A stretch of DNA of 64,000 nucleotides from Dactylorhiza incarnata (GCA_033032865.1 JAWHQI010000738.1:204360-268359); one strand, 5' to 3'. Numbered from the stretch's first letter, positions 21,081-33,892 are shown. The notes: generated from the letters alone by a model not told the origin. Translations and numbers: made by a program.

Positions 21081-24000
21081 GATATATAGCGGGTTGCACT
21101 GGTAATGCGAAATTTAACTCCAAATGACACATAAACTTGAAACAGCCATAACTTTTGATCAGGTTATCTGGTTTTTGCTCACAAAACCTCTTCGAAATGA
21201 ACTCCGAGCCATACATTCAATGGAGAGCAAGTTTTACCCAATCTAGTTCATTTAGTGGTCGATATACATTGAGTTGTAGTGGTAATGTGGGATTTAGCTC
21301 CAACTGGCACCTAAACTTCAAACAGCTATAACTTTTGATCCGGTTGTCTGGATTTTGCCCAAAACACATTTTCGCAATGAGCTCAGAGCCATACATCCTA
21401 TGGAGAATAGGATTTACTCGATTGAGTTCATTTAGAGGCCGGTGGATAGTGGATTGCACTGGAAATGAGGGATTTCGCACCAATTAACACCAAAATTTAA
21501 AACATCCATAAATTTGATCTGTTAGTCAGATTTTTGCCCACAACACCTTTTCGGAATGAGATCGGAGCCCTGCATCCAATGGACAACAAGTTTTACCCAT
21601 TCTAGTTCAATTAGTGGTTTATCTACAGTGGGTTGCAGTGGTAATGTGGGATTTAGCTCCAAATGACACATAAACTTCAAACAGACAGAACTCTTGATCA
21701 AATTGCCCAATTTTTGCCCACAATACCTTTAAAATGAGCTCGGAGGCCTACATCCAGTGGAGAGTAGGATATAAGCATTCAAGTTCAATTATTATTCGAT
21801 ATACAGTGGGTTCCAGTGGTTATGCGGGTTGGTAATAAGGTATTTAGCTTGAAAGGAGACCTAATCTTCAAATATCCGTAACTTTTGATCAGATTGTCCG
21901 ATTTTCGCCCACAATACCTTTTTGGAATGAGATCGGAGCCCAAAATCCAATGGAGAACAATTTTATCCCATTCAAACTCGTTTAGAGGTTGATATACAAT
22001 GGGTTGTACTGGTAATACTAGATTTAGCTCCAAATGACACATAAATTTCAAAATGAAAGAATTTTAGATGCGGTTTGTAGTGAAAGTAAGAGATTTAGCT
22101 ATAAATGACACTCAAACTTTAAACATCTATAATTTTTGATCCGGTTGTCTGATTTTACCCCCACAATACCTTTTAGGAATGAGCTCGGAGCCCTACATTC
22201 ATTGAAGCACAAGTTTTACCCAATGCATCTCATTTAGTTGTCGTTATATAGCGGGTTGCACTGTTAATGCGAAATTTAGCTCCAAATGACACCTAAACTT
22301 GAAAAAGCCATAACTTTTGATCAGGTTGTCTGATTTTTGCTCACAAAACCTCTTCAAAATGAGCTTCGAGCCATACATTCAATGGAGAGCAAGTTTTACC
22401 CAATCTAGTTCATTTATTGGTCGATATACATTGACTTGTAGTGGTAATGTGGGATTTAGCTCCAACTGGCACCTAAACTTCAAATAGCTATAACTTTTGA
22501 TCCGGTTGTCCGAATTTTGCCCAAAAAACTTTTTCGCAATGAGCTCAGAGCCATACATCCTATGGAGAATAGGATTTACTCGATCGAGTTCATTTAGAGG
22601 TCGGTGGATAGTGGATTGCAGTGGAAATGAGGTATTTTGCTCCAATTGACACCTAAATTTAAAACATCCATAAATTTGATCAGGTTGTCAGATTTTTGCC
22701 CACAACACCTTTTCGGAATAAGATCGGAGTCCTGCATCCAATGGACGATAAGTTTTACACATTCTAGTTCATTTAGTGGTTGATCTAAAGTGGGTTGCAG
22801 TGGTAATGTGTGATTTAGCTCCAAATGACACATAAACTTCAAACAGACAGAACTTTTGATCCAGTTGCCCAATTTTTGCCCACAATAAGTTTTAGAATGA
22901 GCTCGGAGGCCTACATCCAGTGGAGAGTAGGATATAACCATTCAAGTTCATTTATTGTTCGATATACAGTGGGTTCCTGTGGTTATGCGGGTTGGTAATA
23001 AGGTATTTAGCTTGAAAGGAGACCTAATCTTCAAATTTCCGTAACTTTTGATCCGGTTGTCCGATTTTCGCCCACAATACCTTTTCGGAATGAGATCGGA
23101 GCCCAAAATCCAATGGAGAACAATTTTATCCCATTCAAGCTCGTTTAGAGGTTGATATACAATGGGTTGTACTGGTAATACTAGATTTAGCTCCAAATGA
23201 CACATAAATTTCAAAATGAAAGAATTTTAGATTCGGTTTGCAGTGAAAGTAAGAGATTTAGCTACAAATGACACTCAAACTTTAAACATCAATAACTTTT
23301 GATCCAGTTGTCTGATTTTACCCCCACAACACCTTTTAGGAATGAGCTCGGAGCCCTACATTCATTGAAGCACAAGTTTTACCCATTGCAGCTCATTTAG
23401 TTGTGGATATATAGCGGGTTGCACTGGTAATGTGAAATTTAGCTCCAAATGACACCTAAACTTGAAACAACCATAACTTTTGGTCAGGTTGTCTGATTTT
23501 TGCTCACAAAACCTCTTTGAAATGAGCTCTGAGCCATACATTCAATGGAGAGCAAGTTTTACCCAATCTAGTTCATTTAGTGGTCGATATACATTGAGTT
23601 GTAGTGGTAATGTGGGATTTAGCTCCAACTGGCACCTAAACTTCAAACAGCTATAACTTTTGATTCGTTTGTCCGGATTTTGCCCAAAACACCTTTTCGC
23701 AATGAGCTCAGAGCCATACATCCTATGGAGAATAGGATTTACTCGATCGAGTTCATTTAGAGGTCGGTGGATAGTGGATTGCAGTGGAAATGAGGGATTT
23801 TGCTCCAATTGACACCTAAACTTAAAACATCCATAAATTTGATCCGGTTGTCATATTTTTGCCCACAACACCTTTTCGGAATGAGATCGGAGCCCTGCAT
23901 CCAATGGACAACAAGTTTTACCCATTCTTGTCCGTTTAGTGGTTGATCTAAAGTGGGTTGTAGTGGTAATGTGGGATTTACCTCCAAATGACACATAAAC

Positions 24001-27000
24001 TTCAAACAGACAGAACTCTTGATCCAATTGCGCAATTTTTGCCCACAATACCTTTTAGAATGAGCTCGGAGGCCTACATCCAATGGAGAGTGGGATATAA
24101 CCATTCAAGTTCATTTATTGTTCGATATACAGTGGGTTCCAGTGGTTATGCGTGTTTGTAATAAGGTATTTAGCTTGAAAGGAGACCTAATCTTCAAATA
24201 TCCGTAACTTTTGATCCGGTTGTCCGATTTTCGCCCACAATACCTTTTCAGAATGAGATCGGAGCCCAAAATCCAATGGAGAACAATTTTAACCCATTCA
24301 AGCTCGTTTAGAGGTCGATATACAATGGGTTGTACTGGTAATACTAGATTTAGCTCCAAATGACACATAAATTTCAAAATGAAAGAATTTTAGATGCGGT
24401 TTGCAGTGAAAGTAAGAGATTTAGCTACAAATGACACTCAAACTTTAAACATCAATAATTTTTGATCATGTTGTCTGATTTTACCCCCACAACACCTTTT
24501 AGGAATGAGCTCGGAGCCCAACATTCATTGAAGCACAAGTTTTACCCATTGCAGGTCATTTAGTTGCCGATATATAGTGGGTTGCACTGGTAATGCGAAA
24601 TTTAGCTCCAAATGACACCTAAACTTGAAACAGCCATAACTTTTGATCAGATTGTCTGCTTTTGCTAACAAAACCTCTTCGAAATGAACTCCGAGCCATA
24701 CATTCAATGGAGAGCAAGTTTTACACAATCTAGTTCATTTAGTGATCGATATACATTGAGTTGTAGTGGTAATGTGGGATTTTGCTCCAACTGGCACCTA
24801 AACTACAAACAACTATAACTTTTGATCGGTTGTCCGGATTTTGCCCAAAACACATTTTCGCAATGAGCTCAGAGCCATACATCCTATGGGGAATAGGATT
24901 TACTCGATCGAGTTCATTTTGAGGTCGGTGGATAGTGGATTGCATTGGAAATGAGGGATTTTGCTCCAATTGACACTTAAACTTACAAAATCCATAAATT
25001 TGATCCGGTTGTCAGATTTTTGCCCATAACACCTTTTCGGAATGAGATCAGAGCCCTGCATCCAATGGAAAACAAGTTTTACCCATTCTAGTTCGTTTAG
25101 TGGTTTATCTACAGTGGGTTGCAGTGGTAATGTGGGAAATAACCATAACTTTTGATCAGGTTGTCTGATTTTTGCTCACAAATTCTCTTCGAAATGAGCT
25201 CCGAGCCATACATTCAATGGAGAGCAAGTTTTACACAATCTAGTTCATTTAGTGATCGAAATACATTGAGTTGTAGTGGTAATGTGGGATTTTGCTCCAA
25301 CTGGCACCTAAATTACAAACCGCTATAACTTTTGATCCGGTTGTCCGGATTTTGCCCAAAACACATTTTCGCAATGAGCTCAGAGCCATACATCCTATGG
25401 AGAAGAGGATTTACTTGATCGAGTTCATTTAGAGGTCGGTGGATAGCGGATTGCATTGGAAATGAGGGATTTTGCACCAATTGACACCTAAACTTAAAAA
25501 ATCCATAAATTTGATCCGGTTGTCAGATTTTTGCCCACAACACCTTTTCGGAATGAGATCAGAGCCCTGCATCCAATGGACAACAAGTTTTACCCATTCT
25601 AGTTCGTTTAGTGGTTTATCTACAGTGGGTTACAGTGGTAATGTGGGATTTACCTCCAAATGACACAAACTTCAAACAAACAGAACTCTTGATCCAGTTG
25701 CCCAATTTTTGCCCACAATTCCTTTTAGAATGAGCTCGGATGCCTACATCTAGTGGAGAGTAGGATATACCCATTCAAGTTCATTTATTGTTCGATATAC
25801 AGTGGGTTCCAGTGGTTATGCGGGTTGGTAATAAGGTATTTAGCTTGAAAGGAGACCTAATCTTCAAAAATCCGTAACTTTTGATCTGGTTGTCCGATTT
25901 TCGCCCACAATACATTTTCGGAATGAGATCGGAGCCCAAAATACAATGGAGAACAATTTTAACCCATTCAAGCTCGTTTAGAGGTTGATATACAATGGGT
26001 TGTAATGGTAATACTAGATTTAGCTCCAAATGACATATAAATTTCAAAATGAAAGAATTTTCGATGCGGTTTGTAGTGAAAGTAAGAGATTTAGCTACAA
26101 ATGACAATCAAACTTTAAACATCAATAACTTTTGATCTGGTTGTCTGATTTTACCCCCACAACACCTTTTAGTAATGAGCTCGGAGCCCTACATTCATTG
26201 AACCACAAGTTTTACCCATTGCAGATCATTTAGTTGTCGATATATAGCGGTTTGCACAAATAATGCGAAATTTAGCTCGAAATGACACCTAAACTTGAAA
26301 CAGCCATAACTTTTGATCAGGTTGTCTGATTTTTGCTCACAAAACCTCTTCGAAATTAGCTCCGAGCCATACATTCAATGGAGAGCAAGTTTTACCCAAT
26401 CTAGTTCATTTAGTGGTCGATATACATTGAGTTGTAGTGGTAATGTGGGATTTAGCTCCAACTGGCACCTAAACTTCAAACAGCTTTAACTTTTGATCCG
26501 GTTGTCCGGATTTTGCTCAAAACACATTTTCACAATGAACTCAGAGCCATACATTCTATGGAGAATAGCATTTACTCGATCGAGTTCATTTAGAGGTCGG
26601 TGGATAGTGGATTGCAGTGGAAATGAGGGATTTTGCTTCAATTGACACCTAAACTTAAAACATCCATAAATTTGATCCGGTTGTCAGATTTTTGCCCACA
26701 ACAACTTTTCGGAATGAGATCGGAGCCCTGCATCCAATGGATAACAAGTTTTACCCATTCAAGTTCATTTAGTGGTTGATCTACAGTGGGTTACAGTGGT
26801 AATGTGGGATTTAGCTCCAAATGACACAAAACTTCAAACACACAGAACTCTTGATTCAGTTGCCCAATTTTTGCCCACAATACCTTTTAGAATGAGCTCG
26901 GAGGCCTACATCCAGTGGAGAGTAGGATATAACCATTCAAGTTCATTTATTGTTCGATATACAGTGGGTTCCAGTGTTTATACGGGTTGGTAATAAGGTA

Positions 27001-28040
27001 TTTAGCTTGAAAGGAGACCTAATCTTAAAATATTCGTAACTTTTGATCCGGTTGTCCGATTTTCGCCAACAATACCTTTTTGGAATGAGATCGGAGCCCA
27101 AAATCCAATGGAGAATAATTTTAACCCATTCAAGCTCGTTTAGAGGTCAATATACAATGGGTTGTACTGGTAATACTAGATTTAGCTCCAAATGACACAT
27201 AAATTTCAAAGTGAAAGAATTTTAGATGCGGTTTGTAGTGAAAGTAAGAGACTTAGCTACAAATGACACTCAAACTTTAAACATCAATAATTTTTGATCC
27301 TGTTGTCTGATTTTGCCCCCACAACACCTTTTAGGAATGAGCTCGGAGCCCAACATTCATTGAAGCACAAGTTTTACCCATTGCAGGTCATTTAATTGTC
27401 GATATATAGGGGGTTGCACTGGTAATGCGAAATTTAGCTCCAAATGACACCAAAACTTGAAACAGCCATAGCTTTTGATCAGGTTGTCTAATTTTTGCTC
27501 ACATAACATTTTCGAAATGAGCTCCGAGCCATACATTCAATGGAGAGCAAGTTTAACCCAATCTAGTTCATTTAGTGGTCGATATACATTGAGTTGTAGT
27601 GGTAATGTGGGATTTAGCTCCAACTGGCACCTAAACTTCAAACATCTATAACTTTTGATCCGGTTGTCTGGATTTTCCAAAAACACCTTTTCGCAATGAG
27701 CTCAGAGTCATACATCCTATGGAGAATAGGGTTTATTTGATCGAGCTCATTTAGAGGTCGGTGGATAGTGGATTGCAGTGGAAATGAGGGATTTTGCTCC
27801 AATTGACATCTAAACTTAAAACATCCATAAATTTGATCCAGTTGTCAGATTTTTGCCCACAACACCTTTTTGGAATGAGATCGGAGCCCTGCATCCAATG
27901 GACAACAAGTTTTACCTATTCTAGTTTGTTTGGTGGTCGATCTACAGTGGGTTGCAGTGATAATGTGGGATTTAGCTCCAAATGACACATAAACTTCAAA
28001 CAGACAGAACTTTTGATTCAGTTGCCCAATTTTTGCCCAC
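21081..28040. repeat. Satellite array with about 1162-bp higher-order unit
   Basis: Subunits of about 180 bp carry a recurring core (ACTTTTGATC, GGTTGTC, TTTTGCCCA, CC(T)TTTCGGAATGAG, TTCATTTAG). Six full subunits plus one deleted subunit of about 70 bp make one higher-order unit. The same subunit recurs at 21151, 22313, 23476, 24639, 26309 and 27471 (steps 1162, 1163, 1163 and 1162, with one out-of-register short step of 509 bp to 25148, then 1161). Open frames of 60-115 codons recur because 180 is a multiple of three. I do not regard them as genes. Confidence 0.95.
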
Positions 28041-28805
28041 TGTTGAATCCAAAGATGTACCCCCGCGGTTTGCAACTAGAAAAGCGGAGGTTGCGGACTG
28101 TCGGTTACTTAGAAAGAAGGGAATGAGACCGTTAACCGCGGTCGAGGCCGAACTTCGCCCGTCACGGCAAATGCCACTCCTGTGACGGGCTTTCCTTTGA
28201 TTAAAGTGAGAAGTTTACAGCGGGTTACAAGCGAAAGCCGGCCGGTCAAGCAGGTCGCAAGACAGGGAACTCGAGTCCGTAGCTCAAACAAGCAAGCTCC
28301 TAGATTCGTGTGTCTGTGTCTTGGGAACAGTGTCGCCCCCTATTTATAGGCTTGGGGGCCTGCCCGAACGGGCAGGGATAAAATAACCGCCTGCCCGTGT
28401 ACAGGAGAGTCGGGCAGGCGGTGACGAGATACGAGGGAAGAGAAAGAGGCCGCGCGGTCTGACAGCCTGCACTTCCGATCTGACTTGGCCGGAGGCTTGA
28501 AGGTGTTATGACCAAGGAGACAGCATAGTCCGAGCGGTCTCTTGTATGAGGCCGCGACTTTCCCTCCGGGTTTGAACCTTGATATTCTTCATGATGCAAC
28601 CCGAGTGGCCTCTGTCTTGAGACCGCAACTTGAGTTCTTGCCTCGAGCTTTTGACAATCTTGGGAATGGCCAGGAGTGTTACCAGACCGCCCGGATTGGC
28701 TTTCCTTGGTTAGAAGGCAGCTTCTCTTGGGATTACCCGACCTGGCCTGTCAAGCCGCCCGGCCTGAGAGAGGTTTTGCTTTAGTAGCGGTTTGCCGGGT
28801 AAACA
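28041..28805 (-). repeat. T3 3' LTR (765 bp)
   Basis: Plus-strand ends TGTTGAATCC and GGGTAAACA. TATAAATA is at 28348-28341 on the sense strand. It has degenerate 8-6-8 dyads near 28534-28555 and 28602-28625 and a perfect R/U5 stem GTCAC/GTGAC. Confidence 0.92.
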
Positions 28806-29005
28806 TAATCCCCGCATATTTTCAAATTCCAAAGAGATTTCGAAAATATCAGTCTTGCCCGGAGACCGCGCCCAACCTGCCAAAATTTATATAAGGGTCT
28901 GAGAGCCCCCCTCCCCCCCTTTTTCTTCATAATTCTTTCGAGACCACGGGGAACTATTCGCCAGCTGCGGTCAGATTTCTGAAGTCAGATTTCTTGAGTT
29001 CAACA
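28806..29005 (+). promoter_or_regulatory. T3 gene A promoter region (TATATAAG at 28888-28895)
   Basis: Between the LTR and the gene A ATG. GAGACCGCGCC lies about 16 nt upstream of TATATAAG, and the ATG is at 29006. T6 has GAGACCGCGCC and TATAAAT in the same arrangement (56050-56084). The first bases are also the sense-strand purine-rich end (GCGGGGATTA) that may act as polypurine tract. Confidence 0.6.
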
Positions 29006-31342
29006 ATGAATGTTTTAAATAACTTCGCCAGCCAGACGGGCAAAGATAGCGACCAGAAGAAAGGTGATAAAGGAAAGGAGGACGAGCGGAAGAGGAGAGA
29101 GGAGCAGAGAAGAAAAGATCGAAAGAGAAAAGAGCGGTTTGAGAAAGAGCAGGCCGACAAGGCCAAGGCCGAGAAGGAACAGGCCGAGAAGGCCAGAGCT
29201 GAGAGGGAGCTGGCCGAAAAGGCCGAGACTAAAAAGGAACAGGCCGAGAAGGCCAGAGCTGAGAGGGAGATGGCCGAAAATGCCGAGGCTGAAAAGGAGC
29301 AGGCTGATAAGGCCAGGGCCGAGAAGGAACAGGCCGAGGAGGCCAGAGCTGAGAGGGAGCTGGCCGAAAAAGCTGAGGCTGAAAAGGAGTTGGCCAGGCA
29401 GGCCGCAGAAGAGGAACTAGCTAGGCAGGCTGCTTCGGACATGCAACAACCCGCCACGGAGTTGGTGGTTTCAAGTCTCCCGAAACAACCCGAAGCGGGT
29501 GGTTTTAAGGCTCTCCCTCCAGAAGTATCCATGTTCCTTAGTTCCGATATCGACCTACGAGAAGGGGGAGAGTCCGCCCCTCCAGATGCTCCTGTTACTC
29601 TGCTGAAAGGAGGGGAGCCCGCTGTTGTTAATAAAGCAGACTCCAACCAGGTCGCTTCCAGGACTGACGACGTGGCCCCTCCTTCGCGATGGGCATTACT
29701 CCTTCCGGGGAGCATCGCTTACTAATAAAAGTTGGGGAAGAAGGAGCGGCCAATTCTTCAACACCGGGCGGATTGGAAGAGGATGAGGCGGTCACCTCTC
29801 AGAGGTCGCGCGAGTTGATCCTCACCTCGACAGACGCGGCAGGTGAGTCCAGTCGGTCTCATCCGCCTGACTTGCCGTCCGCCAAGAAGAAGAAGAGGAA
29901 GTGGGCTGAGACGATAGCCGAGCGGATTGCTAGGAAGGCCGGAAAACTGAAGGTCAAGAATAAGTCGATCTTGAAGAAGTCCGGCGTGGCTAGCCTTCAA
30001 TTCAGGCCACATGAGAAAGAGGTATCTGAGGGGCAGGTTACTCCTTCGGACAGGCCGGAAGAGATAAACCTGAATTCTGTGGAAAGTTTTCCATGAGTGC
30101 TGTTTTTAATGATATGGATACACTTGTGCAGCGGGATAGACTTCTTGGCAGCCCGATTACTCGTACTGACGTTGTAGACCTTGATGCTGATGAGTCCAAC
30201 ACTGGGGAGGCCGTGGCGAAGGTCGACGCCATTAGAACTGGGATGTAGCTGTTGAAGGCGAAGGCGGAGTCAATGAGAGGTTCCTTTGTCAAGCCCCAGC
30301 GGCTTGATCCTTTCTCGACAAGTAAACAGGTCTTGAATTTCCGTCCTGTCCGCTTCTTTCGATCGCGGCCTCGTAAGATGCAAAATGTTCTATTGTTGAA
30401 CCCGCCGCCGAGCTTTATTCCATCCGCGGCTCAGACCTCCGCGGCTAGACGAAAGCTCAATGAAAGATTGTGGAGGGTGCAGCGACAAAGGATAGACCCT
30501 GAACAGTCTCGGCGGCCTATCCTCCCAGGCATTAATTCCGTTATACCTTTTGCATAGATTCGTTCGGTCATAACTGTTCTCTAACCGCTTTTTTTCTTGC
30601 ATCAGATAATCCTGAGTCGCCAGTTAGGTCGGGCGACCTGGAGGCTCTTCTTCCACCACTGCCCAGCTCCATCTTGAGAACAGATCCCGGAACGGAGCAT
30701 CTCAATAAGCTTGAACGCGATTATGGGACGGTGAAGGTGATGTTGAAAGAGAGGGAAGAGAAGGAAAAAGCTGCGCGAGCTGGTCTTGAGGTTAGTTTGG
30801 AAATTGAGAAGAAAGAGAAGGAGATTCTGATGGCTCAGTTGGAGGCCGAGCGAGCTGAAAGAGTGGCCGACCAAACTGAAAGGCTGTCATGGGAGAAGGC
30901 TTTTCAGGAGAGGGAGAAAGCTCTTAAAGAAGAGGTTGCCGCGGCGCGGGGCCAAATCGCTGTGGTGGTCAGGCGGTTTGATAAGGAGAAGAAGACGAAC
31001 AACAAACTTGAGGATGACCTGAAGCACTACAAAGATAAATTCTACAATTTAACCCGGTCGATTAATAAGGGTCAGCGAACCACTTTAGCCACCTTTACCG
31101 TCGGAGAGACCTCAAATCCTCCAGCGGCCATGGATCCTGGCCGGGTTAACTTTCCTAATGAGGCTGCGGCGTCGCGCGCTATTCCGGCTGCCCGGGTAGA
31201 GCGTGATGCCGCGCGGCTTCATAGTACTTTTCAGCTAATGCATAAAAGCATGAATTCTTTGTATGGGCTTCTAATTCAATCCGGTGACCAGATCGCATGA
31301 CTGCATTGGGAAGACGTTCCTCCGGAAGATCCCCGACCATGA
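29006..31342 (+). pseudogene. T3 antisense gene A (Lys/Glu-rich coiled coil), broken
   Basis: Begins MNVLNNFASQTGKDSD. Residues about 15-140 are an extreme Lys/Glu/Ala/Arg region with repeated AEKEQAEKARAER-type heptads, which predicts a long coiled coil absent from the T4 and T6 copies. Later parts match T4 and T6: ITPSG motif, KKKKRKW basic (nuclear-signal-like) stretch, NPPPSFIPSAAQ, RLWRVQRQRIDPEQ, and a C-terminal coiled coil (30674-31000) ending QSGDQIA..LH.ED. Breaks are frameshifts near 29690 and 30093, TAG at 30246-30248, a poor intron donor near 30540 and TGA before the natural end. The intron acceptor ends at 30605. No known domain is recognised. Confidence 0.75.
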
Positions 31343-31654
31343 ATGGCTTTCAATTCGGACAATGTTTGTTTGTAATATTATTTGCAGTCTTCAGACTTAT
31401 GACAGTCTTCTTGATGATACGCGCGATTTAATGTTTCTAATACTCCCGATCTGTATTTATGTCATAACGCTGCGCGATCTGTTTGCTTGAATGGATTTAT
31501 AGTCCGCGCAATTTCTGTATGTGTTTCTTCCTTTGCAGGGCTTGAAAATTGATGGCCATACGGCCCGTGTTGTGATGATTTTGAGCACATAGCTCAAACT
31601 ATTTGATAGAACGTATATTGAGATCCGCGCGATTAGAACGTATTTTTGTTAACT

Positions 31655-31678
31655 GCAGATCATTGGAAGCTATAAGTA
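31655..31678 (+). promoter_or_regulatory. T3 gene B core promoter
   Basis: GCAGATC (31655-31661) and TATAAGTA (31671-31678), ATG at 31710. Same arrangement as T2, T4 and T6. Confidence 0.75.
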
Positions 31679-31709
31679 TCAGCTTCTGCTGAGTCATTCT
31701 CACAATTCC

Positions 31710-33135
31710 ATGGCGCGATCCAAGAGCAAGTCGGAGCGATCTGAGAAGATCAAATCGAAGCGAACTGATGCGGCCGCAGCTTTTCATTCTGCTGACCATA
31801 AAGAATGTCGTTTAACCTAAGACGAGCTGGACGATTTCATAATGAGGCACATGACCGGGAGCAACCTGCTCGTGCGACTTCCCCTCCGTGATGAGCGGGT
31901 TAATTCTTCCAATCCGCACCAGGTCGCAGTGCCCATTGATCATTTTGAGAATGGTTTTAAGTTCTCACCACCTCTCGAGGTCATTGAGGTGTTTGACCAT
32001 TATGGAGTTGTGCCCGGACAACTTTCGCCGAAATCTATAGCCTCAATATATAGCTTCATTTCGTATTTGCGGTCTGAGAGAACTCGATTCTCTATTGATC
32101 TCTTCAGAAAATTCTTCTCGGTGCGAGCTAAAGCAGATGTTGGGGCCAACATCTTCAGAGGGCATCTCTATTTCGGATGCCGCGTCTTGAAGGTTGTTAA
32201 TCTCGCGAACAAACATTCGAACTGGTCGGAATGATACCTTATGTTTGAAGGCGATTTTGGGCTGATGCCTGTTAGTCCGCAAGTCAGGGACGAAGAGGCA
32301 TTCCGCCAGGTCGACGTTGGGCAGATCGAGTTGAAAACTTATAAGCTCCTTGAGAACGAGCGGCCTGAGGTTTACCATTATATTCCCCTATTTTCTAAGC
32401 TAGGGAATGTCCGTCCTGAAGATAGTAAGCTTCCCTTCAACTCGCTACTTCCAACCGGGCGGATTGTTTTTACTAAAACTTGACTGTTTTGCAGCTGCCC
32501 ATATGGCTCCTTTGAACAAACCAGTCACGCCGTCCGTCCCGGTTTTGACTTAGAGGAAGAGGAAGGAAAGGAGAAAAAGGACAGATGGGACGGAGTCATC
32601 TGAAGATGAGGGCCCGTTTTCCCCGGAGGAATTCGAACTCCTCCGGTCTTGTAGGAATCCGTGCGACTTGAAAGGCAAGGCGACAGTCCAATGGCATAAG
32701 GACGAGGCCGCCGTTCAAATCTCCACCGCGCTCCCTTTCTGGGGGAGCGGAAACGTTGGCCGCCATGCGCTAGCCGCCGGTGCGGCCTTGTATGGCTGGA
32801 AGAATCTGAGGAAGTTGAAGAGGGTTCCCGAGGAAGAACTTGCCAAGGTAGCCGCGCAAGCCGGAGCTTGAGGTTTTACAGCCAACCACTTTATGGCTCT
32901 GGCATACAAGCGGCTTGTGTCGGCCCAAGTGTATGCGGAGAAGAAAATTGAGGAACTAACCGAAGAGGTTACTCGGTTAAATAAAATTGTGGAAGTAAGT
33001 TGGTGATTAACCGCGGCTTCTCTTTTTTCTGACCGCACGGCCTGATTCTGTTACCCTTCTTTATAGGATAAATATAATCCTGAAAACCCGGATTTCCAAG
33101 ATGAAGTCTTCTCTCTCATTTCTGATGGGGTCGAC
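31710..33135 (+). pseudogene. T3 antisense gene B, 3'-truncated by T4
   Basis: Exon 1 is 31710-32424, intron 1 32425-32494 (GTAAGC...TGCAG), exon 2 32495-32994, intron 2 32995-33066 (GTAAGT...TATAG), and exon 3 is cut at 33135 after DNA encoding NPDFQDEVFSLISDGVD. Intron phases are 1 and 0 as in the other copies. Nonsense codons are TAA 31818, TGA 32232, TAG 32551 (CAG in T2) and TGA 32869 (TGG in T2). The PF04195-like region is otherwise well conserved (LPLRDERVNSS, HYGVVPGQLSPKS, YFGCRVLKVVNLANK). Confidence 0.85.
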
Positions 33136-33670
33136 TGTTTACCCGGAAAACCGCTTCTAGGGTTGGATCATTCTCGGACCGGGCGAACTGCTGGGTCAGG
33201 CCGCTAGTTTCCAGGATCAATGGCTCTCAGTTCGAGGTAAGCCAGGTCAGGTGGTCTGACGTCATTTTCGGACCGCCCCCAAGGGTGAAGATCGTCAAGG
33301 GCCAGGGCAAAAAGGTTATCTGCGGTCTCAGGTAGGAGACCGCGCGGGTTGTGCCATAGAAACTCAAGGTTCAAGCCCGGAGAACAAGCCGCGGTTTCAG
33401 ATCAGAGATTAACCGGGTTGCCTCGTGAAGATCAGCCAAGCCATGTCCAGAAGGCAGACCGCGGTCTCAAGCCAGAGGCCGCTCGGTCTGCATCATTGAC
33501 TTGGTCCCGGTATCTTCAGCCTCAGGTCAGACGGGTCGGAAGAGCAAGCCGCCAAGCCGCGCGGCTTCTTTCTTTTTCTTCTTTGTGCATCCCGTCACCG
33601 CCTGCCCGTTTCTCCTGTACCCGGGCAGGTGGTAATTATATACCTGCCCATTCGGGCAGGCCCCCAAGCT

Positions 33671-33678
33671 TATAAATA
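33671..33678 (+). promoter_or_regulatory. T4 LTR TATA box
   Basis: TATAAATA follows CCCCCAAGCT. Equivalents on the minus strand are 9988-9981 (T1), 20609-20602 (T2), 28348-28341 (T3) and 55524-55517 (T6). Confidence 0.85.
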
Positions 33679-33828
33679 GGGGGCGGCACTGTTCACAAGA
33701 CACGCACACTCGAATCCAAGAGCTCGCTTGTCTGAGCTGCGGTCTCGAGTTTCCCGTCTTGCGAACTGTTTGACCGGCCGGCTTCTACTTTCCTGCACTT
33801 GTAACCGCTACTTTTCAATCAATGGAAA

Positions 33829-33892
33829 GCCCGTCGCAGGAGTGGCATTTTCCGCGACGGGCGAAGTCTGGCCTCGACCGCTGCTAGCGGTC
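33829..33892 (+). other. T4 R/U5 twin hairpins
   Basis: Stem GCCCGTCGC/GCGACGGGC (33829-33862), then GACCGCT/AGCGGTC (33876-33892). The first stem reads GTCAC/GTGAC in T1 and T3, so the change in T4 is compensated on both arms. It lies about 130 nt after the predicted start site, so it is in the 5' end of the genomic RNA. Confidence 0.75.

Larger units (their letters stand above)
28041..33135 (-). mobile_element. T3: 3' part of a minus-oriented Tat-type element
   Basis: 3' LTR (28041-28805), then antisense gene A (29006-31342) and gene B (31710-33135). The left end lies in satellite (flank CCCAC). The right end is cut inside exon 3 of gene B by the T4 5' LTR. The missing spacer and pol probably continue as T5 after 52273. 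Confidence 0.85.

Noticed and set aside
22594..22941. Repeated 88-115-codon frames in the satellite as a gene family
   Set aside because: They follow the 180-bp subunit period, begin and end at arbitrary subunit points and differ by frame-neutral repeats; treated as satellite by-products.
29064..29420. 118-codon Arg/Pro-rich frame inside T3 gene A
   Set aside because: Second frame of the same Lys/Glu repeat; the AEKEQ frame is continuous with the conserved gene A start.
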